From the NCBI GenBank assembly GCA_003499325.1, contig DNIP01000092.1, positions 1 through 15,222 on the forward strand: 15,222 bases of DNA, in the 5' to 3' direction. The DNA comes from Oscillospiraceae bacterium. Its GTDB lineage: Bacteria > Bacillota > Clostridia > Oscillospirales > Acutalibacteraceae. Below the pieces are notes generated by a model. That model worked only from the letters and a program-made list of their open reading frames with translations, ran no database searches and was not told where the DNA came from. Each line of letters begins with the position of its first letter. The stretch's first letter is position 1. The translations under genes were made by a program, and so were the position numbers. Positions 1 to 5,870 of this stretch are shown here, piece by piece.

Positions 1-2
1 GC

Positions 3-665
3 AACTTCTTCGGCGGCTCGCTGATTAAGATAGTCGGCGCTGACGTGCCGTCCATCACCCTGAGCACGACCTCAAAATTCTTTTCCGCGCACCTGCCCTT
101 TGCCGATAGTATGGGATGGTTCGGTGAGATCTTCCTCAGCTACGGCTTTCTCGCGTATCTTGCGGTCATCATTGCGATCGTGGCCTCGCTGTTCCTGAAA
201 AAGACGCGCACCGGTCTGAACCTGCGCGCGGTCGGCGAGAACCCGGCTACCGCGGACGCGGCGGGCGTTAACGTATCTCGCTATAAGTATTTTGCCACCT
301 GCATCGGCAGTATGATCGCGGGTCTGGGCGGTTTGTACTACGTTATGGACTATGTCAGCGGCGTATGGTCGAACGATGGCTTCGGCGACCGCGGATGGCT
401 GGCGATCGCGCTGGTTATCTTCACTGTCTGGAAGCCGAACTTTGCTATCATCGGTTCCATCCTCTTCGGCGGTCTGTACATCATCCACAACTACCTCAAC
501 CAGTTCTTCCCGTTCATCCCCGTGGACATGAGCACGCAGGAGCTGATCAAGATGGCGCCCTACGTCGTCACCGTGCTGGTGCTGATTATCAACTCCATGC
601 GCAACAAGCGCGAGAGTCAGCCGCCCGAGGCGCTCGGCCTCTCCTACTTCCGAGAAGACCGCTGA
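3..665 (+). CDS. ABC transporter permease, nucleoside/simple-sugar type (3' end only)
   Basis: The frame is open from the first bases of the window, so the gene is truncated at its 5' side; the GTG at 45 is internal and not the true start. The visible 220 residues end at TGA 663-665. They contain several hydrophobic membrane segments (for example YGFLAYLAVIIAIVASLFL and WLAIALVIFTVW). Between them is the cytoplasmic segment TGLNLRAVGENPATADAAGV, which is typical of the BPD_transp_2 permease family that includes the NupP/NupQ-like guanosine and BMP-family nucleoside importers. It would form half of the membrane channel of an importer with a second permease, an ATPase and a lipoprotein, presumably encoded just upstream. 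Family assignment is confident; the substrate is inferred and could equally be another nucleoside or sugar. Confidence 0.85.
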   Translation, partial: NFFGGSLIKIVGADVPSITLSTTSKFFSAHLPFADSMGWFGEIFLSYGFLAYLAVIIAIVASLFLKKTRTGLNLRAVGENPATADAAGVNVSRYKYFATCIGSMIAGLGGLYYVMDYVSGVWSNDGFGDRGWLAIALVIFTVWKPNFAIIGSILFGGLYIIHNYLNQFFPFIPVDMSTQELIKMAPYVVTVLVLIINSMRNKRESQPPEALGLSYFREDR

Positions 666-683
666 GCGGTGTGCCGCTTTGTT
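665..683 (+). terminator. possible weak terminator of the permease operon
   Basis: A 5-bp GC-rich stem (AGCGG/CCGCT) with a TGTG loop starts at the last base of the permease stop codon and is followed by TTGTTCT. The stem is short and the T-tract broken, so this is tentative. A second small dyad (GACAC 689-693 with GTGTC 704-708, followed by TTTGTT) lies just beyond. From here to about 870 nothing else can be supported. Confidence 0.3.
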
Positions 684-875
684 CTGCTGACACGGGACAC
701 AGTGTGTCTTTGTTCCGCCTTTTGCGAGGTTGGTTGATACGGAGCCTGACATCAACGGCGGGTCGAAATGGAATCTTTCGGTTACGCCTTTTGTATCGTT
801 TGATGGTACGGATTGCGTCTATCGACGGTGAGTCGGAAGTAGTGTATTATGGTAGAATAATAAACAAAACAACAG

Positions 876-915
876 GGGAGGGGCATGTTCAAAATGTTCC
901 TCCCTTATCGTTTTT
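876..915 (+). terminator. hairpin with T-run, terminator-like
   Basis: An 11-bp stem (876-886 with 894-904, including two G-U pairs if transcribed) and a 7-nt loop are followed by TTATCGTTTTT. It is the best terminator candidate downstream of the permease, although it lies about 210 bp past the stop codon. Its stem resembles the arms of the GTAGGGG repeat at 14404-14538 (GGGGAGGGGC in both), so it may instead be a degenerate repeat remnant. Confidence 0.45.
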
Positions 916-958
916 ATTCGGCAGTTTCAAGAGATCATCGTGCGCACTGAAACAAATG

Positions 959-1116
959 ATACTAAGTAGCAATAAAAAGCTTTAAAAAGATATTAGCGGA
1001 GAATTTCGCATAACAAGGCGGAGGGCGCAGGCAGGCTGGCGCCTGTCAAGACTGACAACGCAGTTATGCGGAATTCTCCGCAATAGATATTAAAGTGTTT
1101 TATTGCTACTTAGTAT
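959..1116. mobile_element. MITE-like element with long terminal inverted repeats
   Basis: The outer 19 bp at 959-977 (ATACTAAGTAGCAATAAAA) are perfectly inverted at 1098-1116. A second inverted pair, 996-1014 and 1063-1081, matches at 18 of 19 positions, and the stretch between the two pairs is also largely complementary. The whole 158-bp unit can therefore fold into one long hairpin around a loop of about 48 nt. It has no coding capacity. The ends could be read as CTAAG...CTTAG flanked by TA dinucleotides, as for elements moved by IS630/mariner-type transposases, but the target duplication cannot be fixed from one copy. It lies upstream of the promoter for the membrane protein gene. Confidence 0.75.
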
Positions 1117-1134
1117 GAATCTCAATCTGCTCCC

Positions 1135-1163
1135 TTGATTTTTTGCCGATCATATATTATGAT
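1135..1163 (+). promoter_or_regulatory. promoter for the membrane protein gene
   Basis: TTGATT at 1135-1140 and TATGAT at 1158-1163 are separated by exactly 17 bp, close to the sigma-A consensus. The predicted transcript starts near 1170, just before the ribosome binding site at 1175-1183. The -35 box lies 18 bp after the right end of the MITE. Confidence 0.6.
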
Positions 1164-1192
1164 AAAGTTAATTTGGAAAGGAGTGTACGATT

Positions 1193-1876
1193 ATGATGTT
1201 TCCCAAAGCCCGAAAAGGCGTGACAAAAATCTTTATCGCCGAGATCTGTACCCTGATCGCCTCTGTGGCGTCAAGTATTCTCACCGTTCTCGTCACAAAA
1301 GCAGGCAGTATCGAGAATCTTGATCTTAAAGCTCTGATGCAATCACCCTCCCAACCGGTGACAATCCTCGCGATCGCCGCTGCGGCGCTGCTGCTGTTCG
1401 CGGGACTCTTCAAGATCATTGGCTACATACAGGCGGCAGGCGACGAAGAATACTTCACCCGCGCCATCATCTACGCAATCATCTCGGTCGTTCTCTATGT
1501 GATCGGTGCCTTTTTGCAGAGCCAAACCGGTACCGTGATGGATTGGATCTATACGATTGTGATCGCGATTGCCGAGCTGATGCAGCTGCTGGTGATGACC
1601 TCCACGATCAACGGACTCGCCGAGCTGTCCTATCAGTGCCGCAGAGACGACCTCGTGGCGCGCGGCAATACGATCATCAAGATCATCGGCACTGTTTATA
1701 CTCTGAATATCAGCCTGATCATCGTCGGCAGAGTGTTCAAGATCTTTATGAACGAATCGATCCTTGATACGATCACCATGATCGTGACCGTCATTATCCT
1801 GATCCTGACCGTCATCGCCTATATCCTGTATCTCGGCTATCTCGGCAAGGTCAGCGCCATGCTCAGAAGAAACTGA
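1193..1876 (+). CDS. six-helix integral membrane protein of unknown function
   Basis: The 227-residue product is very hydrophobic. I see six likely membrane helices, at about residues 13-35, 56-80, 88-109, 117-140, 161-185 and 191-216. Short polar loops separate them, including a charged stretch SYQCRRDDLVARGN between helices four and five. There is no signal peptide distinct from the first helix. I recognise no catalytic motif or family, so no function is proposed. GGAAAGGAG (1175-1183) lies 9 nt before ATG 1193; ATG 1196 is an alternative at 12 nt. The gene has its own promoter and a terminator, so it is probably monocistronic. The opening KARKGVTKIF may be a cytoplasmic, positively charged N-terminus. 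Confidence 0.75.
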   Translation: MMFPKARKGVTKIFIAEICTLIASVASSILTVLVTKAGSIENLDLKALMQSPSQPVTILAIAAAALLLFAGLFKIIGYIQAAGDEEYFTRAIIYAIISVVLYVIGAFLQSQTGTVMDWIYTIVIAIAELMQLLVMTSTINGLAELSYQCRRDDLVARGNTIIKIIGTVYTLNISLIIVGRVFKIFMNESILDTITMIVTVIILILTVIAYILYLGYLGKVSAMLRRN

Positions 1877-1900
1877 TCGGCATTTTTGACCATAACACAA

Positions 1901-1937
1901 AACCCCCTGCAAACGCTTTTAGCGAATGCAGGGGGTT
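1901..1937. terminator. two-way terminator between membrane protein gene and glnA
   Basis: A perfect 11-bp stem (1901-1911 with 1927-1937) encloses a smaller CGCT/AGCG hairpin. On the minus strand the stem runs straight into TTTTGTGTT, a reasonable U-tract for glnA. On the plus strand it is followed by CTTCATATC, which is weaker. It lies between the stop codons of two convergent genes and probably serves both. Confidence 0.8.
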
Positions 1938-1977
1938 CTTCATATCATCTTTGTTACGCACGTGATCGCGATCGTTA

Positions 1978-4074
1978 TTATTGTACACTGAACAGCAGTT
2001 GACCATAGCTCGGATAGGGCCAGTATTTGCCGTCGGTGCACATTTCCATCTCGTCGGAGATCGCGCGCAGCTCGGTCATGGTCGTGAGCATCTCGTTACA
2101 GCAGTATTCGGCGTGGCTTTGGATATTCTTGCGGTAGGCGATGGAGCCGCCGACCTTAGAATCCAGCTCGTCGATCTTCTCGCTGAACCGCGACAGCAGG
2201 TCGCTGAGCTTCGAGAGCAGCTTGACCTCGGCGTCCACGCGGATGTCGTCGGATACCGCGCGCTTGCGGCGGACGGTCTCGGCGAGCTCGCCCGTAAAGG
2301 CGGACACGGCGGGGAGGATATCCTTCTTCGCCATATCGAGCATGGTCAGCGCCTCGAGGTCGATGATGTTGATGTAGTTCTCAAGCAGGATCTCCTGACG
2401 CGCCTTGACCTCGGTCTCGTTGAAGATGTTGTTGCGCTTGAAGAGCTCGAGGTTCTTCTTGAGGGTATATTTTTTCAGCGCCTCGGGGGTTGATTTCAGG
2501 TTGAGCAATCCGCGCTGTTCCGCCTCGGCGACCCACTCGTCGGTGTAGCCGTCGCCGTTGAAGATGATGCGGCGGTGCTTTTTGAGATTCTTGCGGATCA
2601 GGCGGCGTACCGCGGCGTCAAAGTCAGACGCGTTCTCCAGCTCGTCGGAGAAGCTCGACAGCACATCCGCGACCATGGTGTTGAGCATCATGTTGGGGCA
2701 GGAGATATTCAGTGCCGAGCCGAGGGAGCGGAATTCGAACTTGTTGCCCGTAAAGGCAAAGGGCGAGGTGCGGTTGCGGTCGGTGGTATCCTTGCGGATC
2801 TCGGGCAGCGCCTCGGCGCCCGTATTCATGACGACCTTGCCCTGGCTCTCGTACTCCTCGCGGTTGATGATCGCCTCGACGATCGCCTCCAGATCGTCGC
2901 CCAAGAACATTGAGATGATGAACGGCGGCGCTTCGTCACCGCCCATGCGGTGATCGTTGCCGGCGGTCGCGACGGACAGGCGCAGCAGGTCTTGGTAGTC
3001 GTCTACCGCAGTGATCACTGCGGTCAGGAACAGCAGGAACTGGGTGTTCTCCTCCGGCTTTTTGCCGGGCTTCAAGAGATTCTCACCCGTGTTGGTGGAC
3101 AGCGACCAGTTGTTGTGCTTACCGGAGCCGTTCACGCCCTTGAAGGGCTTTTCGTGCAGCAGGCACACCATGCCGTGCTTTCTGGCGATGCGCTTCATCA
3201 GCTCCATGGTGAGCTGATTGTGGTCGGCGGCGATGTTGACGGTGGTGAAGATCGGCGCCAGCTCGTGCTGTGCGGGCGCGACCTCGTTGTGCTCGGTCTT
3301 GGCGTAGATACCCAGCTTCCACAGCTCCTCGTTCAGCTCCGCCATGAACGCCTTGACGCGCTGTTTGATCGCGCCGAAGTAGTGGTCGTCGAGCTGCTGA
3401 CCCTTGGGCGAGCGCGCGCCGAAGAGGGTGCGGCCGGTGTATTTCAGATCCTTGCGGCGTTCGTAAACATCCTTGTCGATCAAAAAGTATTCCTGCTCGG
3501 GGCCGACGGTCGCGTCCACGCGGGTGACGTCGGTCTTGCCGAAGAGGTGCAGGATGCGCACGCTCTCGTGATTGATGCGGTTCATCGAACGCAGCAGGGG
3601 CGTCTTTTTGTCCAGCACGTCGCCGGTGTAGGACATGAACGCGGTGGGAATGCACAGGGTATTGTCCTTGACGAACGCGGGCGAGGTGGGATCCCATGTG
3701 GTATAGCCGCGCGCCTCAAAGGTGGCGCGGATACCGCCCGAAGGGAAGGAGGACGCGTCGGGCTCGCCCTTAATCAGCTCCTTGCCCGAGAACTCCATGA
3801 TGACATGACCGTCCGCGTGAGGAGAGATGAAGCTGTCGTGCTTTTCGGCGGTGATGCCGGTCATCGGCTGGAACCAGTGAGTGTAGTGGGTACAGCCCTT
3901 TTCGATCGCCCACTCCTTCATCGCGTCGGCAACGGCGTTCGCGACCTTGAGATCGAGCGGAATACCGTTCTCAATGCTCTCGCGGTAGGCGTCATACACG
4001 TCCTGCGTCAGTCGGACGCGCATCTTCTCGTCGTTGAATACATTTGAGGCAAAAATGCCGGGTACATCAATCAT
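1978..4074 (-). CDS. glnA: glutamine synthetase type III
   Basis: This enzyme makes glutamine from glutamate, ammonia and ATP in the cytoplasm. The 698-residue length fits the GSIII (GlnN) family rather than GSI (about 440-470 residues). Recognisable family segments are [37 protein letters not shown] (residues 261-274), GSGKHNNWS with K319 and H320, and [17 protein letters not shown] from residue 434; these supply metal-, glutamate- and ATP-binding residues of the GS fold. The start is ATG 4074 (MIDVPG), with GGAGG ending 6 nt upstream. A longer reading from TTG 4092 is rejected because the ribosome binding site would lie inside it. The gene stands alone, with its own promoter at 4259-4287, and its predicted leader is almost entirely repeat DNA (4094-4247). 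No amt or glnB gene is in view, and no regulator site can be named. Confidence 0.95.
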   Translation of the reverse strand: MIDVPGIFASNVFNDEKMRVRLTQDVYDAYRESIENGIPLDLKVANAVADAMKEWAIEKGCTHYTHWFQPMTGITAEKHDSFISPHADGHVIMEFSGKELIKGEPDASSFPSGGIRATFEARGYTTWDPTSPAFVKDNTLCIPTAFMSYTGDVLDKKTPLLRSMNRINHESVRILHLFGKTDVTRVDATVGPEQEYFLIDKDVYERRKDLKYTGRTLFGARSPKGQQLDDHYFGAIKQRVKAFMAELNEELWKLGIYAKTEHNEVAPAQHELAPIFTTVNIAADHNQLTMELMKRIARKHGMVCLLHEKPFKGVNGSGKHNNWSLSTNTGENLLKPGKKPEENTQFLLFLTAVITAVDDYQDLLRLSVATAGNDHRMGGDEAPPFIISMFLGDDLEAIVEAIINREEYESQGKVVMNTGAEALPEIRKDTTDRNRTSPFAFTGNKFEFRSLGSALNISCPNMMLNTMVADVLSSFSDELENASDFDAAVRRLIRKNLKKHRRIIFNGDGYTDEWVAEAEQRGLLNLKSTPEALKKYTLKKNLELFKRNNIFNETEVKARQEILLENYINIIDLEALTMLDMAKKDILPAVSAFTGELAETVRRKRAVSDDIRVDAEVKLLSKLSDLLSRFSEKIDELDSKVGGSIAYRKNIQSHAEYCCNEMLTTMTELRAISDEMEMCTDGKYWPYPSYGQLLFSVQ

Positions 4075-4093
4075 TGTATACCTCCGTGTCAAT

Positions 4094-4247
4094 TAGGAAT
4101 CGTTAGAAATGATGGAATTAGGAATTGCGGGCGGACGCTGTCCGCACCTGATTTGTAATTGTTGAACAAACGCCAATATAAAACCAAAACGCGGTAACGC
4201 GTTTCCTTAATTCCTCATTCCTAACTCCTAATTCCTCATTCTTAATT
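4094..4247 (-). repeat. heptamer-armed palindromic repeat, copy A
   Basis: This copy reads in the direction of glnA. Its upstream arm (4210-4244 on the plus strand) consists of ATTCCTC/ATTCCTA/ACTCCTA units. The downstream arm (4094-4125) has inverted TAGGAAT-type units with small indels. Between them lie hairpin 1 (stem AAACGCG/CGCGTTT) and hairpin 2 (GCGGAC/GTCCGC, loop AGC). Its reverse complement aligns with copy C at 7430-7571, notably around hairpin 2. It fills nearly the whole predicted glnA leader, beginning about 5 nt after the predicted transcription start. Confidence 0.8.
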
Positions 4248-4258
4248 ATTCATACTAA

Positions 4259-4287
4259 AGTATATTCGATTCCGCCGTCCGTGTCAA
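4259..4287 (-). promoter_or_regulatory. glnA promoter
   Basis: On the minus strand, TTGACA (plus-strand 4282-4287) and TATACT (4259-4264) are separated by exactly 17 bp, near-perfect for sigma-A. The predicted start is near 4252, giving a leader of about 178 nt. It is back to back with the dapF promoter: 24 bp separate the two -35 boxes. Confidence 0.8.
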
Positions 4288-4311
4288 CTACAACCGCAGA
4301 CTTTCTCTTTG

Positions 4312-4340
4312 TTGACTTTATCACAAAATCTCTGTATAAT
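4312..4340 (+). promoter_or_regulatory. dapF promoter
   Basis: TTGACT at 4312-4317 and a perfect TATAAT at 4335-4340 are 17 bp apart. Transcription should begin near 4347, leaving a leader of only 12-15 nt that is essentially the ribosome binding site. The 12 bases TTGACTTTATCA (4312-4323) are identical to the left half of the his promoter/operator at 5366-5377, but the inverted right half is absent here. Confidence 0.8.
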
Positions 4341-4361
4341 TGACCCGAAAGGGTGATAATG

Positions 4362-5216
4362 ATGAAAAAACTGCGTTTTACAAAGATGCACGGCATCTCG
4401 AACGATTATGTTTATATCAGCACATTTGACCAGCCCGAGGAGGATTGGGAGCAGCTCGCGATCCGCCTGAGCGACCGCCGCACCGGGATCGGCGGCGACG
4501 GTATCATCCTCGTGTGTCCGTCCGAGGTCGCCGACGCGAAAATGCGCATCTTCAACGCCGACGGCAGTGAGGGCAAGATGTGCGGCAACGGCATCCGCTG
4601 CGTCGGTAAGTTCGTCTATGACAAGGGGCTGGTGCCTCCCGATAAAACCACCGTCACCATCGATACGCTCAGCGGGATCAAGACGCTGGAGCTGACCGTC
4701 CGGGACGGCAAGGTGCAGTCCGCCCGCGTCGATATGGGGGCGGCGATCCTGAGCCCCGCTGCCATCCCCGTAAACTACGACGGAGACAGGATGATCGACG
4801 CGCCCCTGACGGTAGACGGCAAAGAATGGAACGTCACCGCCGTTTCGATGGGCAACCCGCACTGCGTGACCTTTGTGGACGATGTGGACAGTCTGGCGCT
4901 CGAGAAGCTCGGCCCGCATTTTGAGAATCATTCCATTTTCCCCGAGCGGGTGAACACGGAGTTCGTCAGGGTCATCGACGACCATACCCTGCAAATGCGC
5001 GTATGGGAGCGCGGCTCGGGTGAGACCTGGGCGTGCGGTACAGGCGCCTGCGCGACCGCCGTAGCGGCATGCCTGAACGGCTATTGCAAAAAGGGTGACG
5101 ACATCACCGTGCACCTGCGCGGCGGCGATCTGGTCATCCGCTATACCGACGACACCGTCATCATGACAGGCCCCGCGTCCACCGTGTTTGAGGGCGAAGT
5201 AGAAATAGAATCGTAG
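4362..5216 (+). CDS. dapF: diaminopimelate epimerase
   Basis: DapF converts LL- to meso-diaminopimelate in the cytoplasm, supplying lysine and peptidoglycan synthesis. The 284-residue product has the family opening FTKMHGISNDYV and the two halves of the active site: MCGNGIRC with Cys74 and WACGTGACAT with Cys225, the pair that acts as acid and base. FNADGSEG and GNPHCV are also typical. ATG 4362 (MKKLRF) is chosen because it best matches the usual N-terminus and lies 8 nt after AAAGGG (4348-4353). ATG 4359 and GTG 4353 are in-frame alternatives. The gene appears monocistronic, with its own promoter and terminator. Its TAG stop lies inside the left end of a small repeat (5213-5242). No other dap or lys gene is in the window. 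Confidence 0.95.
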   Translation: MKKLRFTKMHGISNDYVYISTFDQPEEDWEQLAIRLSDRRTGIGGDGIILVCPSEVADAKMRIFNADGSEGKMCGNGIRCVGKFVYDKGLVPPDKTTVTIDTLSGIKTLELTVRDGKVQSARVDMGAAILSPAAIPVNYDGDRMIDAPLTVDGKEWNVTAVSMGNPHCVTFVDDVDSLALEKLGPHFENHSIFPERVNTEFVRVIDDHTLQMRVWERGSGETWACGTGACATAVAACLNGYCKKGDDITVHLRGGDLVIRYTDDTVIMTGPASTVFEGEVEIES

Positions 5217-5242
5217 GGTACGGCGCTTGCCGATGTACCGCA
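5213..5242. repeat. single-hairpin copy of the GTAGGG repeat
   Basis: GTAGGGTACGGC, a 5-nt core and an inverted GATGTACCGC form a small hairpin (GGTAC/GTACC with GGC/GCC inside). The same GTAGGGTACGGC...GTACCGCA arm is found at 12815-12844, and GGCGCTTGCCGA occurs inverted in the other arm of that element (near 12909-12920). Here no second arm is visible, so this looks like a solo arm or remnant. It overlaps the dapF stop codon. Confidence 0.6.
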
Positions 5243-5268
5243 AATAAAGCTGTTAACTTTTATGAAGC

Positions 5269-5294
5269 AAGGGCAGGTCATCTGCCCTTTTGTT
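5269..5294 (+). terminator. dapF terminator
   Basis: A perfect 8-bp stem (AAGGGCAG 5269-5276 with CTGCCCTT 5282-5289) and 5-nt loop run into TTTTGTTAT. It is a standard intrinsic terminator, and it separates dapF from the his promoter. Confidence 0.85.
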
Positions 5295-5365
5295 ATGGTA
5301 TTATCCAAAAAGTTATACACATATCTTTTGCTATCCGTCAAGATGATGAAAGTAGTGTCGTGATC

Positions 5366-5394
5366 TTGACTTTATCATGATAAAGTGATAAACT
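5366..5394 (+). promoter_or_regulatory. histidine operon promoter
   Basis: TTGACT (5366-5371) and TAAACT (5389-5394) are 17 bp apart. The predicted start is near 5401, so the leader is about 180 nt and consists mainly of repeat copy B. A further 8-bp inverted pair, GTCAAGAT 5337-5344 and ATCTTGAC 5363-5370, overlaps the -35 box and could be a second protein site. No tRNA-sensing T-box sequence and no histidine-codon leader peptide is seen in the leader. Confidence 0.65.
5369..5386. promoter_or_regulatory. palindromic operator, probable TrpR-like (HisR/YerC) site
   Basis: ACTTTATCATGATAAAGT is a perfect 18-bp palindrome lying between the -35 and -10 boxes, where a bound dimer would block RNA polymerase. 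The first gene it controls is a TrpR-superfamily protein, and such regulators bind short symmetric sites. I infer autoregulation and repression of the operon when histidine is plentiful. Only the palindrome and its position are seen directly. Confidence 0.7.
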
Positions 5395-5406
5395 GATTTT
5401 GAAAAT

Positions 5407-5562
5407 GAGGAGTTAGGAGTGAGGAGTTAGAAGTTTTGGGAAGCACTTCGTGCTTTGGATTCCTAAAAGATGATTCGGAAGCGTTGCTGATACATTTACA
5501 AATGGGTGTGGGCAACGCCCACCATTCACTCCTCATTCCTCACTCCTAACTCCTCACTCCTA
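5407..5562 (+). repeat. heptamer-armed palindromic repeat, copy B
   Basis: The left arm has four 7-bp units (GAGGAGT, TAGGAGT, GAGGAGT, TAGAAGT at 5407-5434). The right arm has five inverse units (ACTCCTC, ATTCCTC, ACTCCTA, ACTCCTC, ACTCCTA at 5528-5562). The arms can pair over 19 contiguous bp. Hairpin 1 is AAGCAC/GTGCTT. Hairpin 2 is GTGGGC/GCCCAC with an AAC loop and is nearly identical to that of copy D. The element begins about 6 nt after the predicted his transcription start and ends 5 nt before the ribosome binding site region of the first gene. Confidence 0.85.
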
Positions 5563-5582
5563 ACTAAAAAGAGGTATATTAT

Positions 5583-5870
5583 ATGAACCATTCTCCGTCA
5601 GCCGACAGGCTCTTTGAGGCGATCCTGCGCCTGAAAGATACCGACGAATGCTACAATTTTTTTGAAGATCTTTGCACGATCACCGAGCTGCGCGATATGT
5701 GCCAGCGGCTCGACACCGCTTTTTTGATCGATGAGGGCGTGAGCTATCAGAAGATCAGCGAGCAGATCGGCGTTTCCACCGCCACCATCAGCCGCGTGAG
5801 CCGTTGTCTGAACTACGGAGCGGGCGGCTATCGCGCCGTGATCGACCGCATGAAGGAGGAGCAGGAATGA
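5583..5870 (+). CDS. yerC: TrpR-like transcriptional regulator, YerC/YecD family
   Basis: This 95-residue protein belongs to the TrpR superfamily. The core TITELRDMCQRLDTAFLI is followed by a helix-turn-helix at about residues 52-76, including VSYQKISEQIGVSTATISRV. The length and the STATISRV recognition helix are typical of YerC/YecD proteins. Comparative genomic work has proposed members of this family in Firmicutes as histidine-responsive regulators (HisR) of his genes. Here it is the first gene of the his operon, directly behind a perfect 18-bp palindrome, which supports a histidine-responsive, self-regulating repressor. The ligand is inferred. AAAGAGG (5568-5574) lies 8 nt before ATG 5583. 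Its stop overlaps the hisZG start as ATGA. Confidence 0.9.
   Translation: MNHSPSADRLFEAILRLKDTDECYNFFEDLCTITELRDMCQRLDTAFLIDEGVSYQKISEQIGVSTATISRVSRCLNYGAGGYRAVIDRMKEEQE

Noticed and set aside
365..985. 206-codon plus frame running from the permease into the intergenic region
   Set aside because: Its first half is the permease read in another frame and its tail runs through non-coding hairpin sequence; composition is arginine/histidine-rich.
2950..4047. Long plus-strand reading frame of 365 codons opposite glnA
   Set aside because: It is antisense to the well-supported glnA and has low-complexity, valine/histidine/arginine-rich sequence typical of shadow frames in GC-rich coding DNA.
4075..4092. 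Six-residue N-terminal extension of glnA from TTG 4092
   Set aside because: The GGAGG ribosome binding site lies inside this stretch and fits ATG 4074, which also matches the usual GSIII N-terminus.
4284..5243. Minus-strand frame of 319 codons opposite dapF
   Set aside because: dapF on the plus strand has intact catalytic motifs, a promoter and a ribosome binding site; the antisense frame has none and its product resembles no family.
5395..5582. T-box or histidine leader-peptide attenuator before the his operon
   Set aside because: No T-box specifier or TGGNACCGCG-like bulge sequence and no short frame with histidine-codon runs is visible; the leader is essentially repeat copy B.
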